Shown here: one piece after another, positions 8,402-19,664 of the stretch | How positions within the stretch are numbered: the stretch's first letter is position 1 | Layout: the number at the start of each line of letters is the position of its first letter | NCBI GenBank assembly: GCA_949126835.1 | Contig: CASBPS010000080.1 | Coordinates: 17,501-81,500, forward strand | Origin: Anisus vortex | Lineage: Eukaryota; Mollusca; Gastropoda; Planorbidae | Direction: 5' to 3' | Length of the DNA stretch: 64,000 nt | Notes under the pieces: model-generated | What the model was told of the DNA's origin: nothing | The model's input: only the letters and a program-made list of their open reading frames with translations | Databases searched by the model: none | Program-made: the position numbers and the translations under genes

Positions 8402-8946
8402 GTACAACGACTTGAATAGCAGATTTCTAGTTTTGGCTTTTTTTCTGGCCGTACAAGGACTTAAAAAGCAGATTTGTTGTTTTGGCTTCTCAACAAACCG
8501 TACAACGACTTGACTAGCAGATTTGTGATAATGGTGCTTCTGTTCTGGCCGTACAACGACTTGAATAGCAGATTTGTGGTTTTGGGTTCTCTTTTCGCCG
8601 TAATACAGCAGATTTTTGGTTTTGGCTTCTCTACTAGCCGTACAAAAGCAGATTTGTGGTTTTGGCTTCTCCAGAAACCGCACAACGACTTGAAAAGCAG
8701 ATTTCTGGTTTTGGCTCCTTTTCTGGCCGTACAAAAGCAGATTTGTGGTTTTGGCTTTTCCACAATCCGTACAACGACTTGAATAGCAGATTTCTTGTTT
8801 TGGCTTCTTTTCTGGCCGTCCAACGACTTGACAAGAAGATTTGTGGTTTTAGCTTCTCTTTTGGCCGTAACACGGCAGATTTATGGTTTTGGCTTCTCTT
8901 TTGGCCGTAAAACAGCAGATTTGTGGTTTTGGCTCCTTTTCTGGCC

Positions 8947-8978
8947 GTAAAACAGCAGATTTCTGGTTTTGGCTGGCC
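8947..8978 (+). repeat. Truncated a monomer, 32 bp
   Basis: Only 32 bp: 'ttttggc' runs straight into 'tggcc', so the T-run and adjoining base are gone (8 bp). It is the shortest monomer seen. The same deletion occurs at 6643-6674, 17906-17937 and 21222-21253, all in P/R-type modules, so it is a lineage marker. Confidence 0.88.
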
Positions 8979-9166
8979 GTACAACGACTTGAAAAGAAGA
9001 TTTGTGGTTTCAGCTTCTCTTTTGTTCGTAACACAGCAGATTTGTGGTTTTGGCTCTCTCCACAAACCGTACAACGACTTGAATAGCAGATTTCTAGTTT
9101 TGGCTTCTTTTCTGGCCGTACAGGGACTTAAAAAGCAGATTTGTTGTTTTGGCTTCTCCACAAACC

Positions 9167-9215
9167 GTACAACGACTTGACTAGCAGATTTGTGGTTTTG
9201 GCTTCTCTTTTCGCC
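9167..9215 (+). repeat. f/g fusion monomer, 49 bp
   Basis: The 5' part 'gacttgactagcag' is f and the 3' part 'cttctcttttcgcc' is g. The crossover lies in the shared 'gcagatttgtggt'. One f-g pair (100 bp) is reduced to 49 bp, giving the 455-bp modules. Copies at 6863, 18126 and 21442. Confidence 0.88.
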
Positions 9216-10705
9216 GTAATACAGCAGATTTGTGGTTTTGGCTTCTCTACTAGCCGTACAAAAGCAGATTTGTGGTTTTGGCTTCTCCAGAAACCGTACA
9301 ACGACTTGAAAAGCAGATTTCTGGTTTTGGCTCCTTTTCTGGCCGTACAAAAGCAGATTTGTGGTTTTGGCTTTTCCACAATCCGTACAACGACTTGAAT
9401 AGCAGATTTCTTGTTTTGGCTTCTTTTCTGGCCGTCCAACGACTTGACAAGAAGATTTGTGGTTTTAGCTTCTCTTTTGGCCGTAACACAGCAGATTTAT
9501 GGTTTTGGCTCTCTCCACAAACCGTACAACGACTTGAATAGCAGAATTCTAGTTTTTGCTTCTTTTCTGGCCGTACAAGGACTTAAAAAGCAGATTTGTT
9601 GTTTTGGCTTCTCAACAAACCGTACAACGACTTGACTAGCAGATTTGTGGTAATGGTGCTTCTGTTCTGGCCGTACAACGACTTGAATAGCAGATTTGTG
9701 GTTTTGACTTCTCTTTTCGCCGTAATACAGCAGATTTGTGGTTTTGGCTTCTCTACTGGCCGTACAAAAGCAGATTTGTGGTTTTGGCTTCTCCAGAAAC
9801 CGTACAACGACTTGAAAAGCAGATTTCTGGTTTTGGCTCCTATTCTGGCCGTACAAAAGCAGATTTGTGGTTTTGGCTTTTCCACAATCCGTACAACGAC
9901 TTGAATAGCAGATTTCTTTGTTTTGGCTCCTTTTCTGGCCGTACAACGACTTGAAAAGAAGATTTGTGGTTTTAGCTTCTCTTTTGGCCGTAACACGGCA
10001 GATTTATGGTTTTGGCTTCTCTTTTGGCCGTAAAACAGCAGATTTGTGGTTTTGGCTCCTTTTCTGGCCGTAAAACAGCAGATTTCTGGTTTTGGCTTTT
10101 TTTCTGGCCGTACAACGACTTGAAAAGAAGATTTGTGGTTTCAGCTTCTCTTTTGTTCGTAACACAGCAGATTTGTGGTTTTGGCTCTCTCCACAAACCG
10201 TACATCGACTTGAATAGCAGATTTCTAGTTTTGGCTTCTTTTCTGGCCGTACAGGGACTTAAAAAGCAGATTTGTTGTTTTGGCTTCTCCACAAACCGTA
10301 CAACGACTTGACTATCAGATTTGTGGTAATGGTGCTTCTGTTCTGGCCGTACAACGACTTGAATAGCAGATTTGTGGTTTTGGCTTCTCTTTTCGCCGTA
10401 ATACAGCAGATTTGTGGTTTTGGCTTCTCTACTAGCCGTACAAAAGCAGATTTGTGGTTTTGGCTTCTCCAGAAACCGTACAACGACTTGAAAAGCAGAT
10501 TTCTTGTTTTGGCTCCTTTTCTGGCCGTACAAAAGCAGATTTGAGGTTTTGGCTTTTCCACAATCCGTATAACGACTTGAATAGCAGATTTCTTGTTTTG
10601 GCTTCTTTTCTGGCCGTACAACGACTTGACAAGAAGATTTGTGGTTTTAGCTTCTATTTTGGCCGTAACACAGCAGATTTATGGTTTTGGCTCTCTCCAT
10701 AAACC

Positions 10706-11300
10706 GTACAACGACTTGAATAGCAGATTTCTAGTTTTGGCTTTTTTTCTGGCCGTACAAGGACTTAAAAAGCAGATTTGTTGTTTTGGCTTCTCAACAA
10801 ACCGTACAACGACTTGACTAGCAGATTTTTATAATGGTGCTTCTGTTCTGGCCGTACAACGACTTGAATAGCAGATTTGTGGTTTTGGGTTCTCTTTTCG
10901 CCGTAATACAGCAGATTTTTGGTTTTGGCTTCTCTACTAGCCGTACAAAAGCAGATTTGTGGTTTTGGCTTCTCCAGAAACCGCACAACGACTTGAAAAG
11001 CAGATTTCTGGTTTTGGCTCCTTTTCTGGCCGTACAAAAGCAGATTTGTGGTTTTGGCATTTCCACAATCCGTACAACGACTTGAATAGCAGATTTCTTG
11101 GTTTGGCTTCTTTTCTGGCCGTACAACGACTTGACAAGAAGATTTGTGGTTTTAGCTTCTCTTTTGGCCGTAACACAGCAGATTTATGGTTTTGGCTCTC
11201 TCAACAAACCGTACAACGACTTGAATAGCAGATTTCTTGTTTTGGCTTCTTTTCTGGCCATGAAACAGCAGATTTATGGTTTTGGCTCTCTCCACAAACC
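10706..11300 (+). repeat. Linking 13-mer module, 595 bp
   Basis: A d to n module plus l2-nx (nx 11260-11300 starts 'atgaaac'). Its f is 50 bp because 'gtgataatgg' is shortened to 'ttataatgg'. The equivalent 22981-23576 module keeps the full f and is 596 bp, which explains why the long-range offset changes from 12275 to 12276 here. Confidence 0.88.
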
Positions 11301-13532
11301 GTACAACGACTTGAATAGCAGATTTCTAGTTTTGGCTTCTTTTCTGGCCGTACAAGGACTTAAAAAGCAGATTTGTTGTTTTGGCTTCTCCACAAACCGT
11401 ACAACGACTTGACTAGCAGATTTGTGGTAATGGTGCTTCTGTTCTGGCCGTACAACGACTTGAATAGCAGATTTGTGGTTTTGGCTTCTCTTTTCGCCGT
11501 AATACAGCAGATTTGTGGTTTTGGCTTCTCTACTGGCCGTAAAAAAGCAAATTTGTGGTTTTGGCTTCTCCAGAAACCGTACAACGACTTGAAAAGCAGA
11601 TTTCTGGTTTTGGCTCCTATTCTGGCCGTACAAAAGCAGATTTGTGGTTTTGGCTTTTCCACAATCCGTACAACGACTTGAATAGCAGATTTCTTGTTTT
11701 GGCTTCTATTCTGGCCGTACAACGACTTGAAAAGAAGATTTGTGGTTTTAGCTTCTCTTTTGGCCGTAACACAGCAGATTTATGGTTTTGGCTTCTCTTT
11801 TGGCCGTAAAACAGCAGATTTGTGGTTTTGGCTCCTTTTCGGGCCGTAAAACAGCAGATTTCTGGTTTTGGCTTTTTTCTGGCCGTACAACGACTTGAAA
11901 AGAAGATTTGTGGTTTCAGCTTCTCTTTTGGCCGTAACACAGCAGATTTGTGGTTTTGGCTCTCTCCACAAACCGTACAACGACTTGAATAGCAGATTTC
12001 TAGTTTTGGCTTCTTTTCTGGCCGTACAAGGACTTGACTAGCAGATTTGTAGTAATGGTGCTTCTGTTCTGGCCGTACAACGACTTGAATAGCAGATTTG
12101 TGGTTTTGGCTTCTCTTTTCGCCGTAATACAGCAGATTTGTGGTTTTGGCTTCTCTACTAGCCGTACAAAAGCAGATTTGTGGTTTTGGCTTCTCCAGAA
12201 ACCGTACAACGACTTGAAAAGCAGATTTCTTGTTTTGGCTCCTTTTCTGGCCGTACAAAAGAAGATTTGAGGTTTTGGCTTTTCCACAATCCGTATAACG
12301 ACTTGAATAGCAGATTTCTTGTTTTGGCTTCTTTTCTGGCCGTACAACGACTTGACAAGAAGATTTGTGGTTTTAGCTTCTCTTTTGGCCGTAACACAGC
12401 AGATTTATGGTTTTGGCTCTCTCCATAAACCGTACAACGACTTGAATAGCAGATTTCTAGTTTTGGCTTTTTTTCTGGCCGTACAAGGACTTAAAAAGCA
12501 GATTTTTTGTTTTGGCTTCTCAACAAACCGTACAACGACTTGACTAGCAGATTTGTGGTAATGGTGCTTTTGTTCTGGCCGTACAACGACTTGAATAGCA
12601 GATTTGTGGTTTTGGCTTCTCTTTTCGCCAAATACAGCAGATTTGTGGTTTTGGCTTCTCTACTAGCCGTACAAAAGCAGATTTGTGGTTTTGGCTTCTC
12701 CAGAAACCGTACAACGACTTGAAAAGCAGATTTCTGGTTTTGGCTCCTTTTCTGGCCGTACAAACGCAGATTTGTGGTTTTGGCTTTTCCACAATCCGTA
12801 CAACGACTTGAATAGCAGATTTCTTGTTTTGGCTTCTTTTCTGGCCGTCCAACGACTTGACAAGAAGATTTGTGGTTTTAGCTTCTCTTTTGGCCGTAAC
12901 ACAGCAGATTTATGGTTTTGGCTCTCTCCACAAACCGTACAACGACTTGAATAGCAGATTTCTAGTTTTGGCTTCTTTTCTGGCCGTACAAGGACTTAAA
13001 AAGCATATTTGTTGTTTTGGCTTCTCAACAAACCGTACAACGACTTGACTAGCAGATTTGTGGTAATGGTGCTTCTGTTCTGGCCGTACAACGACTTGAA
13101 TAGCAGATTTGTGGTTTTGGCTTCTCTTTTCGCCGTAATACAGCAGATTTGTGGTTTTGGCTTCTCTACTGGCCGTACAAAAGCAGATTTGTGGTTTTGG
13201 CTTCTCCAGAAACCGTACAACGATTTGAAAAGCAGATTTCTGGTTTTGGCTCCTATTCTGGCCGTACAAAAGCAGATTTGTGGTTTTGGCTTTTCCACAA
13301 TCCGTACAACGACTTGAATAGCAGATTTCTTGTTTTGGCTCCTTTTCTGGCCGTACAACGACTTGAAAAGAAGATTTGTGGTTTTAGCTTCTCTTTTGGC
13401 CGTAACACAGCAGATTTATGGTTTTGGCTCTCTCAACAAACCGTACAACGACTTGAATAGCAGATTTCTTGTTTTGGCTTCTTTTCTGGCCATGAAACAG
13501 CAGATTTATGGTTTTGGCTCTCTCCACAAACC
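11301..13532 (+). repeat. Block Q copy 1 (2232 bp)
   Basis: Modules 11301 (674), 11975 (457), 12432 (505), 12937 (596), summing to 2232. Private markers are 'gtaaaaaagcaaatttg' in i, 'ccttttcgggcc' in o, a six-T a monomer (11846-11884), 'gatttgtagtaatgg' in the e/f fusion, 'aaaagaagatttgagg' in k and 'aagcatatttg' in e (13015). Confidence 0.9.
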
Positions 13533-15843
13533 GTACAACGACTTGAATAGCAGATTTCTAGTTTTGGCTTCTTTTCTGGCCGTACAAGGACTTAAAAAGC
13601 AGATTTGTTGTTTTGGCTTCTCCACAAACCGTACAACGACTTGACTAGCAGATTTGTGGTAATGGTGCTTCTGTTCTGGCCGTACAACGACTTGAATAGC
13701 AGATTTGTGGTTTTGGCTTCTCTTTTCGCCGTAATACAGCAGATTTGTGGTTTTGGCTTCTCTACTGGCCGTAAAAAAGCAAATTTGTGGTTTTGGCTTC
13801 TCCAGAAACCGTACAACGACTTGAAAAGCAGATTTCTGGTTTTGGCTCCTATTCTGGCCGTACAAAAGCAGATTTGTGGTTTTGGCTTTTCCACAATCCG
13901 TACAACGACTTGAATAGCAGATTTCTTGTTTTGGCTTCTATTCTGGCCGTACAACGACTTGAAAAGAAGATTTGTGGTTTTAGCTTCTCTTTTGGCCGTA
14001 ACACAGCAGATTTATGGTTTTGGCTTCTCTTTTGGCCGTAAAACAGCAGATTTGTGGTTTTGGCTCCTTTTCGGGCCGTAAAACAGCAGATTTCTGGTTT
14101 TGGCTTTTTTCTGGCCGTACAACGACTTGAAAAGAAGATTTGTGGTTTCAGCTTCTCTTTTGGCCGTAACACAGCAGATTTGTGGTTTTGGCTCTCTCCA
14201 CAAACCGTACAACGACTTGAATAGCAGATTTCTAGTTTTGGCTTCTTTTCTGGCCGTACAAGGACTTGACTAGCAGATTTGTAGTAATGGTGCTTCTGTT
14301 CTGGCCGTACAACGACTTGAATAGCAGATTTGTGGTTTTGGCTTCTCTTTTCGCCGTAATACAGCAGATTTGTGGTTTTGGCTTCTCTACTAGCCGTACA
14401 AAAGCAGATTTGTGGTTTTGGCTTCTCCAGAAACCGTACAACGACTTGAAAAGCAGATTTCTTGTTTTGGCTCCTTTTCTGGCCGTACAAAAGAAGATTT
14501 GAGGTTTTGGCTTTTCCACAATCCGTATAACGACTTGAATAGCAGATTTCTTGTTTTGGCTTCTTTTCTGGCCGTACAACGACTTGACAAGAAGATTTGT
14601 GGTTTTAGCTTCTCTTTTGGCCGTAACACAGCAGATTTATGGTTTTGGCTCTCTCCATAAACCGTACAACGACTTGAATAGCAGATTTCTAGTTTTGGCT
14701 TTTTTTCTGGCCGTACAAGGACTTAAAAAGCAGATTTTTTGTTTTGGCTTCTCAACAAACCGTACAACGACTTGACTAGCAGATTTGTGGTAATGGTGCT
14801 TTTGTTCTGGCCGTACAACGACTTGAATAGCAGATTTGTGGTTTTGGCTTCTCTTTTCGCCAAATACAGCAGATTTGTGGTTTTGGCTTCTCTACTAGCC
14901 GTACAAAAGCAGATTTGTGGTTTTGGCTTCTCCAGAAACCGTACAACGACTTGAAAAGCAGATTTCTGGTTTTGGCTCCTTTTCTGGCCGTACAAACGCA
15001 GATTTGTGGTTTTGGCTTTTCCACAATCCGTACAACGACTTGAATAGCAGATTTCTTGTTTTGGCTTCTTTTCTGGCCGTCCAACGACTTGACAAGAAGA
15101 TTTGTGGTTTTAGCTTCTCTTTTGGCCGTAACACAGCAGATTTATGGTTTTGGCTCTCTCCACAAACCGTACAACGACTTGAATAGCAGATTTCTAGTTT
15201 TGGCTTCTTTTCTGGCCGTACAAGGACTTAAAAAGCATATTTGTTGTTTTGGCTTCTCAACAAACCGTACAACGACTTGACTAGCAGATTTGTGGTAATG
15301 GTGCTTCTGTTCTGGCCGTACAACGACTTGAATAGCAGATTTGTGGTTTTGGCTTCTCTTTTCGCCGTAATACAGCAGATTTGTGGTTTTGGCTTCTCTA
15401 CTGGCCGTACAAAAGCAGATTTGTGGTTTTGGCTTCTCCAGAAACCGTACAACGATTTGAAAAGCAGATTTCTGGTTTTGGCTCCTATTCTGGCCGTACA
15501 AAAGCAGATTTGTGGTTTTGGCTTTTCCACAATCCGTACAACGACTTGAATAGCAGATTTCTTGTTTTGGCTCCTTTTCTGGCCGTACAACGACTTGAAA
15601 AGAAGATTTGTGGTTTTAGCTTCTCTTTTGGCCGTAACACAGCAGATTTATGGTTTTGGCTTCTCTTTTGGCCGTAAAACAGCAGATTTGTGGTTTTGGC
15701 TCCTTTTCTGGCCGTAAAACAGCAGATTTCTGGTTTTGGCTTTTTTTCTGGCCGTACAACGACTTGAAAAGAAGATTTGTGGTTTCAGCTTCTCTTTTGT
15801 TCGTAACACAGCAGATTTGTGGTTTTGGCTCTCTCCACAAACC
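13533..15843 (+). repeat. Block Q copy 2, with changed last module
   Basis: Modules 13533 (674), 14207 (457), 14664 (505), 15169 (675). All Q markers recur at +2232 and I noticed no substitution between copies. The final module takes the m'-n'-o-a-b-c branch instead of n-l2-nx, so the copies part near the end of m'. Confidence 0.9.
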
Positions 15844-16348
15844 GTACAACGACTTGAATAGCAGATTTCTAGTTTTGGCTTCTTTTCTGGCCGTACAGGG
15901 ACTTAAAAAACAGATTTGTTGTTTTGGCTTCTCCACAAACCGTACAACGACTTGACTAGCAGATTTGTGGTAATGGTGCTTCTGTTCTGGCCGTACAACG
16001 ACTTGAATAGCAGATTTGTGGTTTTGGCTTCTCTTTTCGCCGTATACAGCAGATTTGTGGTTTTGGCTTCTCTACTAGCCGTACAAAAGCAGATTTGTGG
16101 TTTTGGCTTCTCCAGAAACCGTACAACGACTTGAAAAGCAGATTTCTTGTTTTGGCTCCTTTTCTGGCCGTACAAAAGCAGATTTGAGGTTTTGGCTTTT
16201 CCACAATCCGTATAACGACTTGAATAGCAGATTTCTTGTTTTGGCTTCTTTTCTGGCCGTACAACGACTTGACAAGAAGATTTGTGGTTTTAGCTTCTAT
16301 TTTGGCCGTAACACAGCAGATTTATGGTTTTGGCTCTCTCCATAAACC
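15844..16348 (+). repeat. 11-mer module between Q and R (505 bp)
   Basis: d-e-f-g-h-i-j-k-l-m-n with the 39-bp h and 'cttaaaaaacag' in e. It matches 25888-26392. The 3316-bp R duplication becomes recognisable from within h (about 16045). Confidence 0.87.
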
Positions 16349-19300
16349 GTACAACGACTTGAATAGCAGATTTCTAGTTTTGGCTTTTTTTCTGGCCGTA
16401 CAAGGACTTAAAAAGCAGATTTGTTGTTTTGGCTTCTCAACAAACCGTACAACGACTTGACTAGCAGATTTGTGGTAATGGTGCTTCTGTTCTGGCCGTA
16501 CAACGACTTGAATAGCAGATTTGTGGTTTTGGCTTCTCTTTTCGCCGTATACAGCAGATTTGTGGTTTTGGCTTCTCTACTAGCCGTACAAAAGCAGATT
16601 TGTGGTTTTGGCTTCTCCAGAAACCGTACAACGACTTGAAAAGCAGATTTCTGGTTTTGGCTCCTTTTCTGGCCGTACAAAAGCAGATTTGTGGTTTTGG
16701 CTTTTCCCCAATCCGTACAACGACTTGAATAGCAGATTTCTTGTTTTGGCTTCTTTTTTGGCCGTACAACGACTTGACAAGAAGATTTGTGGTTTTAGCT
16801 TCTCTTTTGGCCGTAACACAGCATATTTATGGTTTTGGCTCTTTCCACAAACCGTACAACGACTTGAATAGCAGATTTCTAGTTTTGGCTTCTTTTCTGG
16901 CCGTACAGGGACTTAAAAAGCAGATTTGTTGTTTTGGCTTCTCCACAAACCGTACAACGACTTGACTAGCAGATTTGTGGTAATGGTGCTTCTGTTCTGG
17001 CCGTACAACGACTTGAATAGCAGATTTGTGGTTTTGGCTTCTCTTTTCGCCGTAATACAGCAGATTTGTGGTTTTGGCTTCTCTACTGGCCGTACAAAAG
17101 CAGATTTGTGGTTTTGGCTTCTCCAGAAACCGTACAACGACTTGAAAAGCAGATTTCTTGTTTTGGCTCCTTTTCTGGCCGTACAAAAGCAGATTTGAGG
17201 TTTTGGCTTTTCCACAATCCGTTTAACGACTTGAATAGCAGATTTCTTGTTTTGGCTTCTTTTCTGGCCGTACAACGACTTGACAAGAAGATTTGTGGTT
17301 TTAGCTTCTATTTTGGCCGTAACACAGCAGATTTATTGTTTTGGCTCTCTCCATAAACCGTACAACGACTTGAATAGCAGATTTCTAGTTTTGGCTTTTT
17401 TTCTGGCCGTACAAGGACTTAAAAAGCAGATTTGTTGTTTTGGCTTCTCAACAAACCGTACAACGACTTGACTAGCAGATTTGTGGTAATGGTGCTTCTG
17501 TTCTGGCCGTACAACGACTTGAATAGCAGATTTGTGGTTTTGGGTTCTCTTTTCGCCGTAATACAGCAGATTTTTGGTTTTGGCTTCTCTACTAGCCGTA
17601 CAAAAGCAGATTTGTGGTTTTGGCTTCTCCAGAAACCGCACAACGACTTGAAAAGCAGATTTCTGGTTTTGGCTCCTTTTCTGGCCGTACAAAAGCAGAT
17701 TTGTGGTTTTGGCTTTTCCACAATCCGTACAACGACTTGAATAGCAGATTTCTTTGTTTTGGCTCCTTTTCTGGCCGTACAACGACTTGAAAAGAAGATT
17801 TGTGGTTTTAGCTTCTCTTTTGGCCGTAACACGGCAGATTTATGGTTTTGGCTTCTCTTTTGGCCGTAAAACAGCAGATTTGTGGTTTTGGCTCCTTTTC
17901 TGGCCGTAAAACAGCAGATTTCTGGTTTTGGCTGGCCGTACAACGACTTGAAAAGAAGATTTGTGGTTTCAGCTTCTCTTTTGTTCGTAACACAGCAGAT
18001 TTGTGGTTTTGGCTCTCTCCACAAACCGTACAACGACTTGAATAGCAGATTTCTAGTTTTGGCTTCTTTTCTGGCCGTACAGGGACTTAAAAAGCAGATT
18101 TGTTGTTTTGGCTTCTCCACAAACCGTACAACGACTTGACTAGCAGATTTGTGGTTTTGGCTTCTCTTTTCGCCGTAATACAGCAGATTTGTGGTTTTGG
18201 CTTCTCTACTAGCCGTACAAAAGCAGATTTGTGGTTTTGGCTTCTCCAGAAACCGTACAACGACTTGAAAAGCAGATTTCTGGTTTTGGCTCCTTTTCTG
18301 GCCGTACAAAAGCAGATTTGTGGTTTTGGCTTTTCCACAATCCGTACAACGACTTGAATAGCAGATTTCTTGTTTTGGCTTCTTTTCTGGCCGTCCAACG
18401 ACTTGACAAGAAGATTTGTGGTTTTAGCTTCTCTTTTGGCCGTAACACAGCAGATTTATGGTTTTGGCTCTCTCCACAAACCGTACAACGACTTGAATAG
18501 CAGAATTCTAGTTTTTGCTTCTTTTCTGGCCGTACAAGGACTTAAAAAGCAGATTTGTTGTTTTGGCTTCTCAACAAACCGTACAACGACTTGACTAGCA
18601 GATTTGTGGTAATGGTGCTTCTGTTCTGGCCGTACAACGACTTGAATAGCAGATTTGTGGTTTTGACTTCTCTTTTCGCCGTAATACAGCAGATTTGTGG
18701 TTTTGGCTTCTCTACTGGCCGTACAAAAGCAGATTTGTGGTTTTGGCTTCTCCAGAAACCGTACAACGACTTGAAAAGCAGATTTCTGGTTTTGGCTCCT
18801 ATTCTGGCCGTACAAAAGCAGATTTGTGGTTTTGGCTTTTCCACAATCCGTACAACGACTTGAATAGCAGATTTCTTTGTTTTGGCTCCTTTTCTGGCCG
18901 TACAACGACTTGAAAAGAAGATTTGTGGTTTTAGCTTCTCTTTTGGCCGTAACACGGCAGATTTATGGTTTTGGCTTCTCTTTTGGCCGTAAAACAGCAG
19001 ATTTGTGGTTTTGGCTCCTTTTCTGGCCGTAAAACAGCAGATTTCTGGTTTTGGCTTTTTTTCTGGCCGTACAACGACTTGAAAAGAAGATTTGTGGTTT
19101 CAGCTTCTCTTTTGTTCGTAACACAGCAGATTTGTGGTTTTGGCTCTCTCCACAAACCGTACATCGACTTGAATAGCAGATTTCTAGTTTTGGCTTCTTT
19201 TCTGGCCGTACAGGGACTTAAAAAGCAGATTTGTTGTTTTGGCTTCTCCACAAACCGTACAACGACTTGACTATCAGATTTGTGGTAATGGTGCTTCTGT

Positions 19301-19664
19301 TCTGGCCGTACAACGACTTGAATAGCAGATTTGTGGTTTTGGCTTCTCTTTTCGCCGTAATACAGCAGATTTGTGGTTTTGGCTTCTCTACTAGCCGTAC
19401 AAAAGCAGATTTGTGGTTTTGGCTTCTCCAGAAACCGTACAACGACTTGAAAAGCAGATTTCTTGTTTTGGCTCCTTTTCTGGCCGTACAAAAGCAGATT
19501 TGAGGTTTTGGCTTTTCCACAATCCGTATAACGACTTGAATAGCAGATTTCTTGTTTTGGCTTCTTTTCTGGCCGTACAACGACTTGACAAGAAGATTTG
19601 TGGTTTTAGCTTCTATTTTGGCCGTAACACAGCAGATTTATGGTTTTGGCTCTCTCCATAAACC
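16349..19664 (+). repeat. Block R copy 1 (3316 bp)
   Basis: Modules 16349 (505), 16854 (506), 17360 (668), 18028 (455), 18483 (676), 19159 (506), summing to 3316. The last four modules are a further copy of the P block (offset 8959 bp from P copy 2). R is therefore P plus two extra modules that share 'cagcatattta' (n, 16813) and 'ccgtttaacg' (l, 17221). Confidence 0.9.

Larger units (their letters stand above)
8402..10705 (+). repeat. Block P copy 2 (2304 bp period)
   Basis: Modules 8402 (667), 9069 (455), 9524 (676), 10200 (506), summing to exactly 2304 bp. Offset from copy 1 is 2304 bp. Diagnostic variants shared with copy 1: the EcoRI-type d (9524), 'gtacatcgac' d (10200), 'gactatcag' f, the 50-bp l, the 32-bp a and the f/g fusion. 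The close match continues past 10705 to about 10.9 kb. Confidence 0.9.

Noticed and set aside
8402..8728. Hybrid monomer at the P1/P2 junction
   Set aside because: Unlike the T and W junctions, the switch between lineages here is in register (normal j followed by normal k at 8728/8729), so there is no recombinant monomer to report.
17419..18309. Long minus-strand open frame of 296 codons (copy at 20735-21625) and many of 100-238 codons
   Set aside because: The translation is only the repeat read in rotating phases. On the minus strand the core yields AKTTNLL, QNHKSA and PKPQIC in turn, because 40- and 49-bp monomers shift phase by one. Frames overlap on both strands, begin at arbitrary ATG or CAT sites and lack any domain or codon bias.
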